A stretch of 64,000 nt of DNA from BACL11 sp945865535. GTDB lineage: Bacteria; Bacteroidota; Bacteroidia; Flavobacteriales; BACL11. The position numbers and the translations under genes were made by a program. The notes under the pieces are model-generated. The model searched no databases, was not told the DNA's origin, and worked only from the letters and a program-made list of their open reading frames with translations. The stretch spans positions 46,368 through 110,367 of the forward strand of contig CANNBA010000006.1 of assembly GCA_947502765.1 (NCBI GenBank), read 5' to 3'. How positions within the stretch are numbered: the stretch's first letter is position 1; each line of letters begins with the position of its first letter. Below, one piece after another: positions 50,593-60,055 of this stretch.

Positions 50593-51615
50593 ATGGGATT
50601 TTTTGACTTTATGCAAGAGGCAATTGCTATTGATTTAGGAACTGCAAACACATTAATTATTCACAACGACAAAGTTGTTGTAGATGAACCATCAATTGTT
50701 GCTAGGAATATTAGGACCGGAGAAGTAGTTGCTATCGGCAAGAGAGCTCAACAAATGCACGGGAAAACTCATAAAGAAATAGAAACTTTACGACCACTAA
50801 AAGATGGAGTAATTGCTGATTTCCAAGCATCTGAACAGATGATAAGAGGGTTTATTAAGATGCTAAACATTAAAAGCAGCATCTTTGCCCCATCATTAAA
50901 AATGGTTGTTTGTATTCCATCAGGAGTAACTGAAGTAGAAAAAAGGGCCGTAATTGATTCAGCAGAACATGCAGGAGCAAAAGATGTTTGGCTAATATAT
51001 GAGCCAATGGCTGCAGCAATTGGTATTGGCATTGATGTATTAGAACCAAAAGGAAATATGGTGATTGATATAGGTGGAGGGACAACTGAGATTGCCGTAA
51101 TTTCATTAGGAGGTATTGTTTGTGACAAATCCATCAGAGTTGCTGGAGATAAATTAACTGCTGACATTCAGCATTATATGATAACAAGACACAATATTGC
51201 TATTGGTGATATTATGGCCGAACAAATTAAAATTCATTGTGGATCGGCACTTACAGAATTAGAGGATCCACCACCAAACTATGCTGTACACGGTAGAGAT
51301 TTAATGAGCGGAATACCAAAAGAAATAATTGTAACCTACAAAGAAATTGCAGGTGCATTAAATAACTCGATTGAACAAATTGAGGAAGCTATAATGAGTG
51401 CCTTATTTAATACTCCCCCAGCATTATCTGCAGATATTTTTAATGAAGGGTTGTATTTAACCGGAGGAGGATCAATGCTTAGAGGTCTTGACAAAAGGAT
51501 TTCTACAAAAACTAAATTACCAGTATATGTTGCTGAAGACCCTTTAAGAGCTGTAGCTAGAGGAACTGGCATTGCTCTTAAAAACACAGACAAGTATACA
51601 TTCTTAATGCGATAG
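50593..51615 (+). CDS. mreB: rod shape-determining protein MreB
   Basis: A 340-residue actin-fold protein: IAIDLGTANTLIIHNDKVVV (phosphate 1), VVCIPSGVTEVEKRAVIDSA, GNMVIDIGGGTTEIAVISLG (phosphate 2) and GLYLTGGGSMLRGLDKRIS (adenosine motif). It opens with FFDFMQEAIAIDLG, and MreB proteins carry an N-terminal amphipathic membrane-binding stretch. MreB filaments on the inner membrane guide the elongasome. It is first of the mreB-mreC-mreD-mrdA-rodA run, following purH by 11 bases. Confidence 0.98.
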   Translation: MGFFDFMQEAIAIDLGTANTLIIHNDKVVVDEPSIVARNIRTGEVVAIGKRAQQMHGKTHKEIETLRPLKDGVIADFQASEQMIRGFIKMLNIKSSIFAPSLKMVVCIPSGVTEVEKRAVIDSAEHAGAKDVWLIYEPMAAAIGIGIDVLEPKGNMVIDIGGGTTEIAVISLGGIVCDKSIRVAGDKLTADIQHYMITRHNIAIGDIMAEQIKIHCGSALTELEDPPPNYAVHGRDLMSGIPKEIIVTYKEIAGALNNSIEQIEEAIMSALFNTPPALSADIFNEGLYLTGGGSMLRGLDKRISTKTKLPVYVAEDPLRAVARGTGIALKNTDKYTFLMR

Positions 51616-51627
51616 TAAACAGTATTA

Positions 51628-52440
51628 ATGCATAATCTTTTACGATTTATAAAACTAAATCAGTTTCTATTATTATTTATCTTAATAGAGGGATTGTCTG
51701 TTATCTTACTGCTTCAAAATAATAGTTATCAAGCTAATCGCACAATAAAATTTAGCATGCAATATACTAGCGCTTTTTATAATTATGCGAATTCTTTCTC
51801 TGATTACCTAGCACTAAAAGAAACAAATGATTATCTGATAGCAGAAAATGCCAAGCTACATGGATTAGTGCAAAATAATGAGTATTTTATTGATTCAACC
51901 TTGTTTCAAGATAAAAACTTTAACTACATAGCGGCCAAAATCATAAATAATTCCGTAAAAAAACGTAATAATTTTATCACTCTAAATAAGGGGAGTAAAA
52001 ATGGAATAAAAGAGGGAATGGGTGTTGTTTCAAATCAAGGAGCTATTGGTATTGTACACTCGGTAAGTGAAAATTACGCATTAGTTATGTCACTTCTACA
52101 TCATAAATCTGCCATTGGGATTTTCTTGAAGAAAAACAGCCATACTGGAATTTTAACATGGGAAGGATTTGATTATAGAACTGCCACAATTAGCGATTTA
52201 CCAACACATATACCTCTTTATGTTGGTGATACAATAATCACTAATAGTTACAGTAATATATACCCTGAAGGGGTAACTATTGGAACTATAGTTGATTTTA
52301 AAAAAAATGAGGATGGTTTTTATACTATTAATGTGAATTTATTTGAAGATTTTAATAATTTTAGATACGTATATGTAATTCATTCTAAAGAATCGGAAGA
52401 ACAAAAACTACTTGAAAAAATAATAACTCAAAATGAATAA
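51628..52440 (+). CDS. mreC: rod shape-determining protein MreC
   Basis: A 270-residue protein with one N-terminal membrane helix (LLLFILIEGLSVILLLQNNS), a coiled-coil segment around KETNDYLIAENAKLHGLVQN, and the beta-rich MreC domain with NFITLNKGSKNGIKEGMGVV followed by GIVHSVSENYALVMSLLH, the conserved core. MreC in the periplasm links MreB/MreD to the PBP2-RodA synthase. It lies 12 bases after mreB and overlaps mreD by 8 bases. Confidence 0.93.
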   Translation: MHNLLRFIKLNQFLLLFILIEGLSVILLLQNNSYQANRTIKFSMQYTSAFYNYANSFSDYLALKETNDYLIAENAKLHGLVQNNEYFIDSTLFQDKNFNYIAAKIINNSVKKRNNFITLNKGSKNGIKEGMGVVSNQGAIGIVHSVSENYALVMSLLHHKSAIGIFLKKNSHTGILTWEGFDYRTATISDLPTHIPLYVGDTIITNSYSNIYPEGVTIGTIVDFKKNEDGFYTINVNLFEDFNNFRYVYVIHSKESEEQKLLEKIITQNE

Positions 52441-52936
52441 GTACTACGCAAAATATCTTTGGTTACTACCATTATTCTTTTTACTGCAAGTATTAGTTCT
52501 AAATGAAATTCTCTTTTTAACTTATATAAATCCTTATCTTTACTTAGCTCTAATTATAAGTTTGCCTTCTAAAACATCAAAATGGTTTCTACTAGTTTAT
52601 GCTTTTATAATAGGGTTTTTTATCGATCTTTTTGGTGGCAGCTTAGGGTTTCACTCAACCGCAGCCGTTTTTATTGCTTTTATTAAGCCTGCTATTTCAA
52701 AAATTACAATCCCTCTTAATGTCTTAGGAGATACTGACGAAATAACTTTGAATAAAGTTGGCAGTAAATCCTTTATTGTATTCTCATTACTGATGATTCT
52801 AATACATAATACCATCTTATTTAGTTTAGAACACCTTCATTTTAATTTTCATATTTTAATCAAAATAATAGCGAGTAGTCTAGTTACATTAGTCCTTGTA
52901 TTAATTTTAGAGGTCTTTAAGTCTTCTAAAAAATGA
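52433..52936 (+). CDS. mreD: rod shape-determining protein MreD
   Basis: A 167-residue membrane protein of about five helices (LWLLPLFFLLQVLVLNEILF, then GFFIDLFGGSLGFHSTAAVF, where the GxxxDxxxxxxxGxxx pattern is typical of MreD). Sequence similarity within MreD is low, so the call rests mostly on position between mreC (8-base overlap) and mrdA (4-base overlap) plus the helix pattern. It belongs to the MreBCD-PBP2-RodA wall-elongation complex. Confidence 0.88.
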   Translation: MNKYYAKYLWLLPLFFLLQVLVLNEILFLTYINPYLYLALIISLPSKTSKWFLLVYAFIIGFFIDLFGGSLGFHSTAAVFIAFIKPAISKITIPLNVLGDTDEITLNKVGSKSFIVFSLLMILIHNTILFSLEHLHFNFHILIKIIASSLVTLVLVLILEVFKSSKK

Positions 52937-54753
52937 TAAAATTCAAAAACCGATATGAGATAGTTGCTGGAATTATGCTACTAATTACAATTATCTTTTT
53001 ATCGAAACTATTTTACATACAAGTAGTGAATGACAACTACAAATTCTCTGCAAACAATAATGCATTGCGCTATGATGTACAGCAAGCCGTTAGAGGATTA
53101 ATTTATGACAGAGATAGCAATCTGATTGTTGCTAATGTTCCTGCTTACGATTTAATGATAATTCCAAGAGAGTTAAAAGACAAAAAAATGGATACTCTTA
53201 AATTTTGTAACCTTGTTGAAATTACAAAAGAAACATTTATTGAAACCTACAAAAAGGCGGCAGAATATTCAACATATAAAGAAAGTGTATTTATAAAACA
53301 CCTTAGCAAAGAAAGCGCGAGTACTCTAGGAGAGAGTTTATATGAATTCCCAGGTTTTTATTTACAAAAACTTACTATGCGTGAGTATCCAACCAACGCA
53401 GCCACGCATGTAATTGGATATTTAGGTGAAGTTAATTTACAAAAAACGGAAGAAGATAATTTTTATATTAAGGGAGATTTAACGGGAATGAGTGGGGTTG
53501 AAGCTGCTTATGAAGACAAGTTAAGAGGCGCTAAAGGAATGGCTATAAAGCTTGTTGATGTCCACAATAGAGATCAAGGAAAATTTCAAGAAGGAAAGTT
53601 TGATACCTCATCTATTGCTGGCAGTAGCCTAATTACAACTATTGATATTAAATTACAAGCATATGGCGAAGAGCTTATGAAAAATAAAATGGGAGCAATT
53701 GTAGCAATTGAGCCTTCCTCAGGAGAAATTCTAGCTTTAGTATCAGCTCCAACCTACAATCCTAATTTGTTAATCGGAAGAAAAAGATCAGAGAACTATA
53801 AAGTCCTTGCAGAAGATAAAAACAAACCACTTTTTAATAGGGCAATACAAGGAGCGTATCCACCTGGATCTACCTTTAAACTTATAAATGGGTTAATCGC
53901 TCTTCAAGAAGGAGCTATTACAGTAGATCAAAATTTTAGCTGTGCAGGAGAAAATGGCTATTTTTATGGAAAAAATAATAATGTTGGTTGTCATCCACAT
54001 CAAACCCCTGTAAGTCTTATAAAAGGAGTTGAAATTTCATGTAACGCCTATTTTTGTGCTATTTACAACAAATACTTTAACAAGTTTAAGTCCACTATTG
54101 AAGCTTACGATACTTGGAATAAGCATCTTACTAGTTTTGGAATTGGTAATTATATGAATAATGACTTTATTACTGGATCGCCTGGATTTCTTCCAAAATC
54201 ATCTTATTTTGAAAAACTATACAACAGCGGTTGGAATGTTAATACAATCATCTCTATGGCTATTGGTCAAGGAGAGTTATTACTCACTCCAATACAAATG
54301 GCTAACATGACTGCCATACTTGCAAATAGAGGATTTTACTACACTCCTCATATTGTAAAGCATATTTCAGGGCAAAAAGCAATTGATAACAATTTTACAA
54401 AAAAGAAATATTGCACTATTGAACCAAAAAATTTTACTCCAATTATTGAAGGAATGAGACAAGTAATTGAAAGTGGGACTGGTCAAAAAGCAAAAATTCC
54501 TGGAATTGAAATTTGCGGAAAAACAGGTACTGCCCAAAATCCTCATGTTGAGGATCATTCTATTTTTATTGCTTTTGCCCCAATGCACAATCCAAAGATT
54601 GCTATTGCAGTTTATGTTGAAAATGGAGGATGGGGAGCTACTTGGGCTGTTCCAATTGCATCATTAATGATAGAAAAATATCTAAATGACACCATTACAA
54701 ATACAGTCCAAGAAGCCTTTATATTAAATGGAAATTTAATAGCAAAAGAATGA
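52933..54753 (+). CDS. mrdA: penicillin-binding protein 2 (elongation transpeptidase)
   Basis: A 606-residue class B PBP: an N-terminal membrane helix (EIVAGIMLLITIIFLSKLFY), the pedestal domain with QAVRGLIYDRDSNLIVANVP, and the transpeptidase domain. Active-site motifs are S313 in PPGSTFKL (SxxK with K316), SCN in EISCNAYF, and KTG at 530-532 in CGKTGTAQNP. It crosslinks peptidoglycan during side-wall growth with RodA. It overlaps mreD and rodA by 4 bases each. Confidence 0.96.
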   Translation: MIKFKNRYEIVAGIMLLITIIFLSKLFYIQVVNDNYKFSANNNALRYDVQQAVRGLIYDRDSNLIVANVPAYDLMIIPRELKDKKMDTLKFCNLVEITKETFIETYKKAAEYSTYKESVFIKHLSKESASTLGESLYEFPGFYLQKLTMREYPTNAATHVIGYLGEVNLQKTEEDNFYIKGDLTGMSGVEAAYEDKLRGAKGMAIKLVDVHNRDQGKFQEGKFDTSSIAGSSLITTIDIKLQAYGEELMKNKMGAIVAIEPSSGEILALVSAPTYNPNLLIGRKRSENYKVLAEDKNKPLFNRAIQGAYPPGSTFKLINGLIALQEGAITVDQNFSCAGENGYFYGKNNNVGCHPHQTPVSLIKGVEISCNAYFCAIYNKYFNKFKSTIEAYDTWNKHLTSFGIGNYMNNDFITGSPGFLPKSSYFEKLYNSGWNVNTIISMAIGQGELLLTPIQMANMTAILANRGFYYTPHIVKHISGQKAIDNNFTKKKYCTIEPKNFTPIIEGMRQVIESGTGQKAKIPGIEICGKTGTAQNPHVEDHSIFIAFAPMHNPKIAIAVYVENGGWGATWAVPIASLMIEKYLNDTITNTVQEAFILNGNLIAKE

Positions 54754-56012
54754 GAATAGCAAAAAATATTTTTGACAATATTGATAAAATAAGCATTTTA
54801 TTTTATGTATTGCTCGTATGCTTAGGATGGATAAGTATTTATGCTTCACAATATAATGACGACACCTCTTTTGCTCTTGATCTTACATCAAGATATGGGA
54901 AGCAATTTCTTTTTATTATTGTTGCATTCTTTTGTGCTTTTTTAACCTTAATCATTGATTGGAAATTTTTCTATTCTCTGTCTTACGTTTTTTACATTTG
55001 TATTATTCTGCTGCTGATTGGCGTACTCTTTAAAGGAAGTGTAACTGGAGGATCTATGTCCTGGTTCGAACTAGGTTCATTTAAATTTCAACCTTCAGAA
55101 TTTGCCAAATTTACAACTGGACTTGCACTGGCTAAATATTATAACAATATTCATTTTAAAACAATTTCCTTACTAGATAAACTTAAAACTTATGGAATAA
55201 TACTACTTCCATTTCTGCTTATTGTTTTGCAAAATGACTTAGGTACTGCTCTAGTTTTTACTGCTTTTGTACTCGTTCTTTATCGTGAAGGTTTATCAGG
55301 AAATATTTTGATTTTTGGAATTATAATTGGTATTCTTTTTTTACTGACATTATTAGTAGAAAAATTACTGTTAACAAGTGTCTTTGGAGGAATTATACTA
55401 CTACTAATAATATTGTTGCGAAAAAAAAAGAAAGAGATTATTGTTCTGATAAGTATATTTATTATTTCCACTTCATTTATTTTTAGTGTTAATTATATCT
55501 TTAATGAAATATTGGCTCCTCACCAAAAAACAAGAATTAATGTTTTGTTAGGCAAAGAAATTGACCCTCAAGGAGCGGGTTACAACTTAATACAATCTAA
55601 AATTGCAATTGGAAGTGGGGGTTTTTTTGGAAAAGGGTTTTTAAAAGGAACTCAAACGCGATTTGATTTTGTGCCTGAACAAAGTACAGATTTTATTTTC
55701 TGTACTATTGGAGAGGAATGGGGATTTTTAGGTAGTCTTTTTTTTATGATTTTATATATTGGATTGCTTTTGCGAGTCCTTTTTTTAGCTGAAAGGCAAA
55801 AAAACAATTTCAGTAGAATCTACGGCTATAGTGTTGCAACTATCCTTTTTATGCACTTTTGTATTAATATAGGTATGACAATTGGATTACTTCCTGTAAT
55901 TGGAATTCCTTTACCATTTATTAGTTATGGAGGGTCCTCTTTAGTTGGATTTACGATCTTACTTTTTATTTTTTTAAACCTAGATTCTTACCGCCTACAG
56001 ATTTTAAGATAA
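54750..56012 (+). CDS. rodA: rod shape-determining protein RodA (SEDS glycosyltransferase)
   Basis: A 420-residue polytopic membrane protein of the SEDS family. Markers are SWFELGSFKFQPSEFAKFTT (the conserved F-Q-PSE motif), LQNDLGTALVFTAF (with the functionally essential Asp region), GKGFLKGTQTRFDFVPEQST and the final PLPFISYGGSSLVGFTILL. It polymerises lipid II and partners with PBP2 in wall elongation. It ends the mre operon; a good terminator starts right after the stop codon. Confidence 0.96.
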   Translation: MRIAKNIFDNIDKISILFYVLLVCLGWISIYASQYNDDTSFALDLTSRYGKQFLFIIVAFFCAFLTLIIDWKFFYSLSYVFYICIILLLIGVLFKGSVTGGSMSWFELGSFKFQPSEFAKFTTGLALAKYYNNIHFKTISLLDKLKTYGIILLPFLLIVLQNDLGTALVFTAFVLVLYREGLSGNILIFGIIIGILFLLTLLVEKLLLTSVFGGIILLLIILLRKKKKEIIVLISIFIISTSFIFSVNYIFNEILAPHQKTRINVLLGKEIDPQGAGYNLIQSKIAIGSGGFFGKGFLKGTQTRFDFVPEQSTDFIFCTIGEEWGFLGSLFFMILYIGLLLRVLFLAERQKNNFSRIYGYSVATILFMHFCINIGMTIGLLPVIGIPLPFISYGGSSLVGFTILLFIFLNLDSYRLQILR

Positions 56013-56045
56013 AAAAAGCCCATCATTTCTGATGAGCTTTTTTAA
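56012..56045. terminator. terminator between rodA and the ppiD-like gene, usable from both sides
   Basis: AAAAAAAGCCCATCA, loop TTTC, TGATGAGCTTTTTTA: a GC-containing stem flanked by complementary A and T runs, so both transcripts meet a hairpin followed by T-rich sequence. It lies directly after the rodA stop and 15 bases past the stop of the convergent ppiD-like gene. Confidence 0.8.
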
Positions 56046-56059
56046 ATTTCATATTTTTC

Positions 56060-58162
56060 TTAATAAAAATCTACTCTATTATCTTGCACATCAGCAGCTT
56101 TTTTTAATGCATTGTATGATGCATTATTTGCATAAGAACTTGCCTGTGTTTGCATATTTAATTTTTGTACCCCAAAATCTGCTTGTGATGTTGCCTTATC
56201 AATAGCAGTAACTTGAACAACATAGACCCCATTTCTACCTGAAATAGGAGATGAAACGGCACCTACCTTATTTGCAAAAATACCACCAACTAATTCTGGC
56301 TCATAGCCAATGCCTTCTAGGTTTAAATTTGCAAATGTAGTTTTTTGACCACTCACAACTGAAATGTCATTTGCGCTAGCAATTGAAGCTAAATCAGAAG
56401 TTTTAATGCTTTTTGAAATTTTTGAAGCTTTCTTTTCTTTTATGACCAAAGCGGTAATTTGTTCTTTGATGTCCTCTAATTCTGGGACTCCTTTTACATA
56501 TTCTTTTGTAAGATAGGCAACAGCATATGAATTATCAAATTGGAATACTTCAGAAATTGAACCCACTTTAGCAGTAGTATACATCCATCTTACTAACTCT
56601 CTAGAGTTAGGAAGCCCTGAAATAGTTGGTTTATTAGGAGTAACTTTTTTATCACTTCTTTTTGCCAAATTATCAGTTACAATTAATGTATCAAAACTAA
56701 CCCCATCATTAAGAATCTTAGCTGCAAACTGAGCCGCTTGACTATAGTAAGCATTAACTGTTTCAGTACTTGGCTCAACAGTTCTATCGATATATGCAAT
56801 CTTAGCTTTCTTAACCGATTTACTAGTTTTCGTAACTTGAATTAGATGAACCCCAAATTGTGTTGTCACCAATGATAAATCGCCAATTTTAGAAGTAAAA
56901 CAAACTTCATTAAATTCATCAACCATTACACCTTCTTGGAACCAACCTAAATCACCTCCTTTAATTGCAGATCCTTGATCTTCTGAATTTTGCTGAGCAA
57001 GTGTCCCAAAATCAGCTCCACTTTCAATAGCTAATTTTAAAGCAGTCATTTTTTTACTAACTGAATCTAAACTCATTGTTTGGGTTGGCTTTAATAATAT
57101 ATGCCTTGCTTGTACTGAATCAGAACGAAATGCTACCTCTGCAAGTTTAGCAATTCTATAAACGCCAGTGTTAGTTAAATAAGGTCCAATAACTGTTCCT
57201 TTTGTAGTATTAAATAAATCTTTCCAATTCGGATCTTGCAATTCATCTTTAGTATTGTATGTAAATCTTGAATTTGTATTATCAGAATTTCTTCTTGCCA
57301 TTAATTCATAATCATCAGAAGCTTCAAAATCAACAACCAACTTAGTAATTTCTTCTTTTGTTATAGCATCATCTTCTACTGAAGGAACAACAGTATAAAC
57401 TACAAAATCAACGTCTTTTGATGCTTCTTGTTCGTATTCAGCTTTATGAATGGAATAATACGCTTCTAATTCGTCATCAGTAGGTTTAACATCAGCATCA
57501 TTAATGGATGTAAATGGAATAACAACATAATTAAATGCTGCCGTATCCATCTCTGCATGAAACTGAATTTTCGCTTCTTCAGTAGTAGTAAACATTGCTT
57601 TTCCAACCAATGAATTGTATTTTGAAGTTTTGATCAAATCAATTAAATATTTTTGAAATCCTACCCATCTAGTTAGAGCTTCTCCAGTTGTATCTTGGTC
57701 AATTTGCTGTAAATATCCAAGCACTTTTGTTCTATCAAACTGCCCGGTTGCAGGATCTTGAAAAGAAGGAATTTTACTTATTTCAGGATGCACATTAATA
57801 CCAGAAATACGCTCCATCCATTCATCATCAGAAACAGCAACTCCTAATTCTTCAAACTGATTTTTCATCACTAACTCTCTAACATACTGCTCCCAAATTT
57901 GATCTCTAATTTGCGCAAGAGTAGTTTGGTCTAAAACAGCTTGTTGATTCTGTGATTTCCAATTTTCAATATCCTCATCTACCTTTTGCTGAAAGCTTTG
58001 TATTGAAACATCCTCACCAAGAACTTGTCCCACATTGCCATCATTAGCTACGCCAGAGTTAGTAGATTTTAATAAATCTCCTAAAATAAAAGCCAGCATT
58101 GCTATTCCAATGACTGCTAATAATAAACCTGATTTGCTTCTAATTTTCTCTAGTGTTGCCAT
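56060..58162 (-). CDS. ppiD: periplasmic folding chaperone/peptidyl-prolyl isomerase, PpiD/SurA type
   Basis: A 700-residue membrane-anchored protein: a single N-terminal helix (GLLLAVIGIAMLAFILGDLL), a SurA_N-like helical chaperone part, and a parvulin PpiC domain around residues 345-440 with ARHILLKPTQTMSLDSVSKK, AQQNSEDQGSAIKGGDLGWF and FNEVCFTSKIGDLSLVTTQF. A second, weaker parvulin-like section may follow towards the C-terminus. Role: folding of outer-membrane and exported proteins at the periplasmic face. It begins 80 bases downstream of the CorC-like gene. Confidence 0.9.
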   Translation of the reverse strand: MATLEKIRSKSGLLLAVIGIAMLAFILGDLLKSTNSGVANDGNVGQVLGEDVSIQSFQQKVDEDIENWKSQNQQAVLDQTTLAQIRDQIWEQYVRELVMKNQFEELGVAVSDDEWMERISGINVHPEISKIPSFQDPATGQFDRTKVLGYLQQIDQDTTGEALTRWVGFQKYLIDLIKTSKYNSLVGKAMFTTTEEAKIQFHAEMDTAAFNYVVIPFTSINDADVKPTDDELEAYYSIHKAEYEQEASKDVDFVVYTVVPSVEDDAITKEEITKLVVDFEASDDYELMARRNSDNTNSRFTYNTKDELQDPNWKDLFNTTKGTVIGPYLTNTGVYRIAKLAEVAFRSDSVQARHILLKPTQTMSLDSVSKKMTALKLAIESGADFGTLAQQNSEDQGSAIKGGDLGWFQEGVMVDEFNEVCFTSKIGDLSLVTTQFGVHLIQVTKTSKSVKKAKIAYIDRTVEPSTETVNAYYSQAAQFAAKILNDGVSFDTLIVTDNLAKRSDKKVTPNKPTISGLPNSRELVRWMYTTAKVGSISEVFQFDNSYAVAYLTKEYVKGVPELEDIKEQITALVIKEKKASKISKSIKTSDLASIASANDISVVSGQKTTFANLNLEGIGYEPELVGGIFANKVGAVSSPISGRNGVYVVQVTAIDKATSQADFGVQKLNMQTQASSYANNASYNALKKAADVQDNRVDFY

Positions 58163-58242
58163 ATGTTTGTTTTGATTTTATTAAAGTTGGCGAATATACA
58201 ATTGTTATTTTAGATATAAAAATCTTAATCTAAAATCAACTT

Positions 58243-59493
58243 CTATCTAGCAGAAACAACTAATTTCACTTCCTGAATTGTTGTTTTGCTTACATTGATA
58301 ATTGTAAAATGATAGCCTTTAAACTCAATTATATCCTCTTTTTTAGGAATCTTCTCCAAAAAATCCAACAATAATCCTGAAATAGTTTCATATTCATCCG
58401 ATTCAGGTAGTGCTAAATTATACTTCCTATTAATGTCCTCAACATAATCTCTTCCAAGCAAGATGAATGTTGTTGGGTCTATTTGCTGATCAACTGTTTC
58501 ATCAACATCATGTTCGTCAACAATTTCACCAACAATTTCTTCAGTAACATCTTCAATTGTAATCATCCCTGCAGTTCCTCCAAACTCATCCAAAACTACT
58601 GCAACTCCCTTGTTGCTTTCAATAAATTGATTTAACAATTCCATTGCCTTCATGCTTTCTGGCACAAAGGGCAAGGGTAGCAATATTGATTTTAGATTTT
58701 TAGGAGATTTAAATAAGTCATACGAATGAACATAACCAATAATTTTATCAATATTCCCCTTAAAGACCAGCAGTTTTGAGAGTTTGGTATCAATAAATTT
58801 TGCTTTTACTTCATCCATTGAAGATAGCATATCAATGGCAATAATTTCAGTTCTTGGAATCATACACTCTCTCACTCTCTTTTCAGATAAATCCAATGCA
58901 TTTTGAAGCATCTTCACTTCAACACGAGTATCTTCAGCTCCTTCTGCTGACTTTACATTACTCAAAAAATCATCTAAATCTGTTTTACCAAACACCTGTT
59001 TATCTTTAGTAATATTTTGTTTTAAAACATATTTCAATATAACATGTGTAATTTTTAACATCAAAATAGATATTGGTCTTAAAAAAACAAAAAATAGCCA
59101 AATAGGTATTGAAAAAATATTCAAAATTTGATTTGGAAATACTCTGAAAATTGTTTTTGGCAAAAACTCTGCAGTTACCAAGACAATTAATGTCGCTATT
59201 ATTGTTTGGATCAATAATAATATAAAGTCCGAATTAAAAAATAATTCCAACTTTGGTGTTAATATCTGAGTCATAACAATACCATAAACCACCAAAGAAA
59301 TATTATTTCCAACTAGCATGGTAGTTATAAAATCAGATTCATTTTTACTGAAAAATGCTATCATTTTTGAATAGAACTTTCCTTTACTTTTATCTAATTC
59401 AAGTTGCAATTTATTGGCAGATATAAAGGCAATTTCTACTCCTGAAAAAAAAGCAGAAAACAAAAGTGCCACTAAAGCTGTTGTAATAAGCAT
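58243..59493 (-). CDS. hemolysin C/CorC-CNNM family protein
   Basis: A 416-residue protein with an N-terminal DUF21 membrane domain (VALLFSAFFSGVEIAFISAN), two CBS motifs (RECMIPRTEIIAIDMLSSMD and VVLDEFGGTAGMITIEDVTE), and a C-terminal CorC/HlyC transporter-associated domain. It shares architecture with gldE at 17.2-18.6 kb but is a separate paralogue. The family is linked to magnesium and cobalt homeostasis; the exact role here is open. It lies 19 bases after lptC in the coaX-to-ppiD run. Confidence 0.88.
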   Translation of the reverse strand: MLITTALVALLFSAFFSGVEIAFISANKLQLELDKSKGKFYSKMIAFFSKNESDFITTMLVGNNISLVVYGIVMTQILTPKLELFFNSDFILLLIQTIIATLIVLVTAEFLPKTIFRVFPNQILNIFSIPIWLFFVFLRPISILMLKITHVILKYVLKQNITKDKQVFGKTDLDDFLSNVKSAEGAEDTRVEVKMLQNALDLSEKRVRECMIPRTEIIAIDMLSSMDEVKAKFIDTKLSKLLVFKGNIDKIIGYVHSYDLFKSPKNLKSILLPLPFVPESMKAMELLNQFIESNKGVAVVLDEFGGTAGMITIEDVTEEIVGEIVDEHDVDETVDQQIDPTTFILLGRDYVEDINRKYNLALPESDEYETISGLLLDFLEKIPKKEDIIEFKGYHFTIINVSKTTIQEVKLVVSAR

Positions 59494-59512
59494 AATGTAA
59501 AAATACTAAAGA

Positions 59513-60046
59513 TTAATTAGCTGGAGTTTCAAAATTAAAAGTTCCCTGAATTTTTGAAATCGAATACTCCGTAAAATCAGGATTAGAAATAAAACCCTCT
59601 CCTTTAACAACTTCTTTATCGGTTGTAATAACAACTTTTTTATCCGTATAAATTTTGTTTTTATTTTCGTCCCAAATAAGTTCCTCAGTTTCTAATTTTT
59701 TTCCTGTTGAAGATGTTAAAACAACACTCTGTGAAGCAGTCATTATCTTATTTATTTCATCAACCTCAGCATTTTCTGATTTTAGAACAGATTTTACTGA
59801 TCCTGAATCATTATAAAAAATAACTTCAAGTCCATTAGAAAACACCAATTGCGGTTGAATATCTTCAAATCTTTTTATGGTGGTAGCGATTATTTTAACC
59901 TTTAACACTCCATTTTTAGTATGCAACATTTCAGCCCCTTCAATTTTCTCAATTGGAAGATTTTCTGTTGCAATAAATTCTTTTACCGCTTCAGGATCAT
60001 TAGAGCATGCACAAAGGAAAATACTTAGAATAAAAAAGAGCCGCAT
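59513..60046 (-). CDS. lptC: LPS export ABC transporter periplasmic protein LptC
   Basis: A 177-residue lipoprotein: signal MRLLFFILSIFLCACSNDPE with lipidated Cys15. The rest is predicted beta strands with AEMLHTKNGVLKVKI near the start and VEVEDE-like spacing (LKSENAEVDEINKIMTASQS), the pattern of the LptC/YrbK jellyroll that passes LPS from LptFG to LptA. The Bacteroidota form is a lipoprotein, not a transmembrane protein as in E. coli. Position between the TPR gene and the CorC-like gene matches the known order. Confidence 0.85.
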   Translation of the reverse strand: MRLFFILSIFLCACSNDPEAVKEFIATENLPIEKIEGAEMLHTKNGVLKVKIIATTIKRFEDIQPQLVFSNGLEVIFYNDSGSVKSVLKSENAEVDEINKIMTASQSVVLTSSTGKKLETEELIWDENKNKIYTDKKVVITTDKEVVKGEGFISNPDFTEYSISKIQGTFNFETPAN

Positions 60047-60055
60047 ACTTTGAGT

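Noticed and set aside
50769..51167. 132-codon antisense frame inside mreB
   Set aside because: mreB is highly conserved over this range and the antisense frame shows no protein-like motif.
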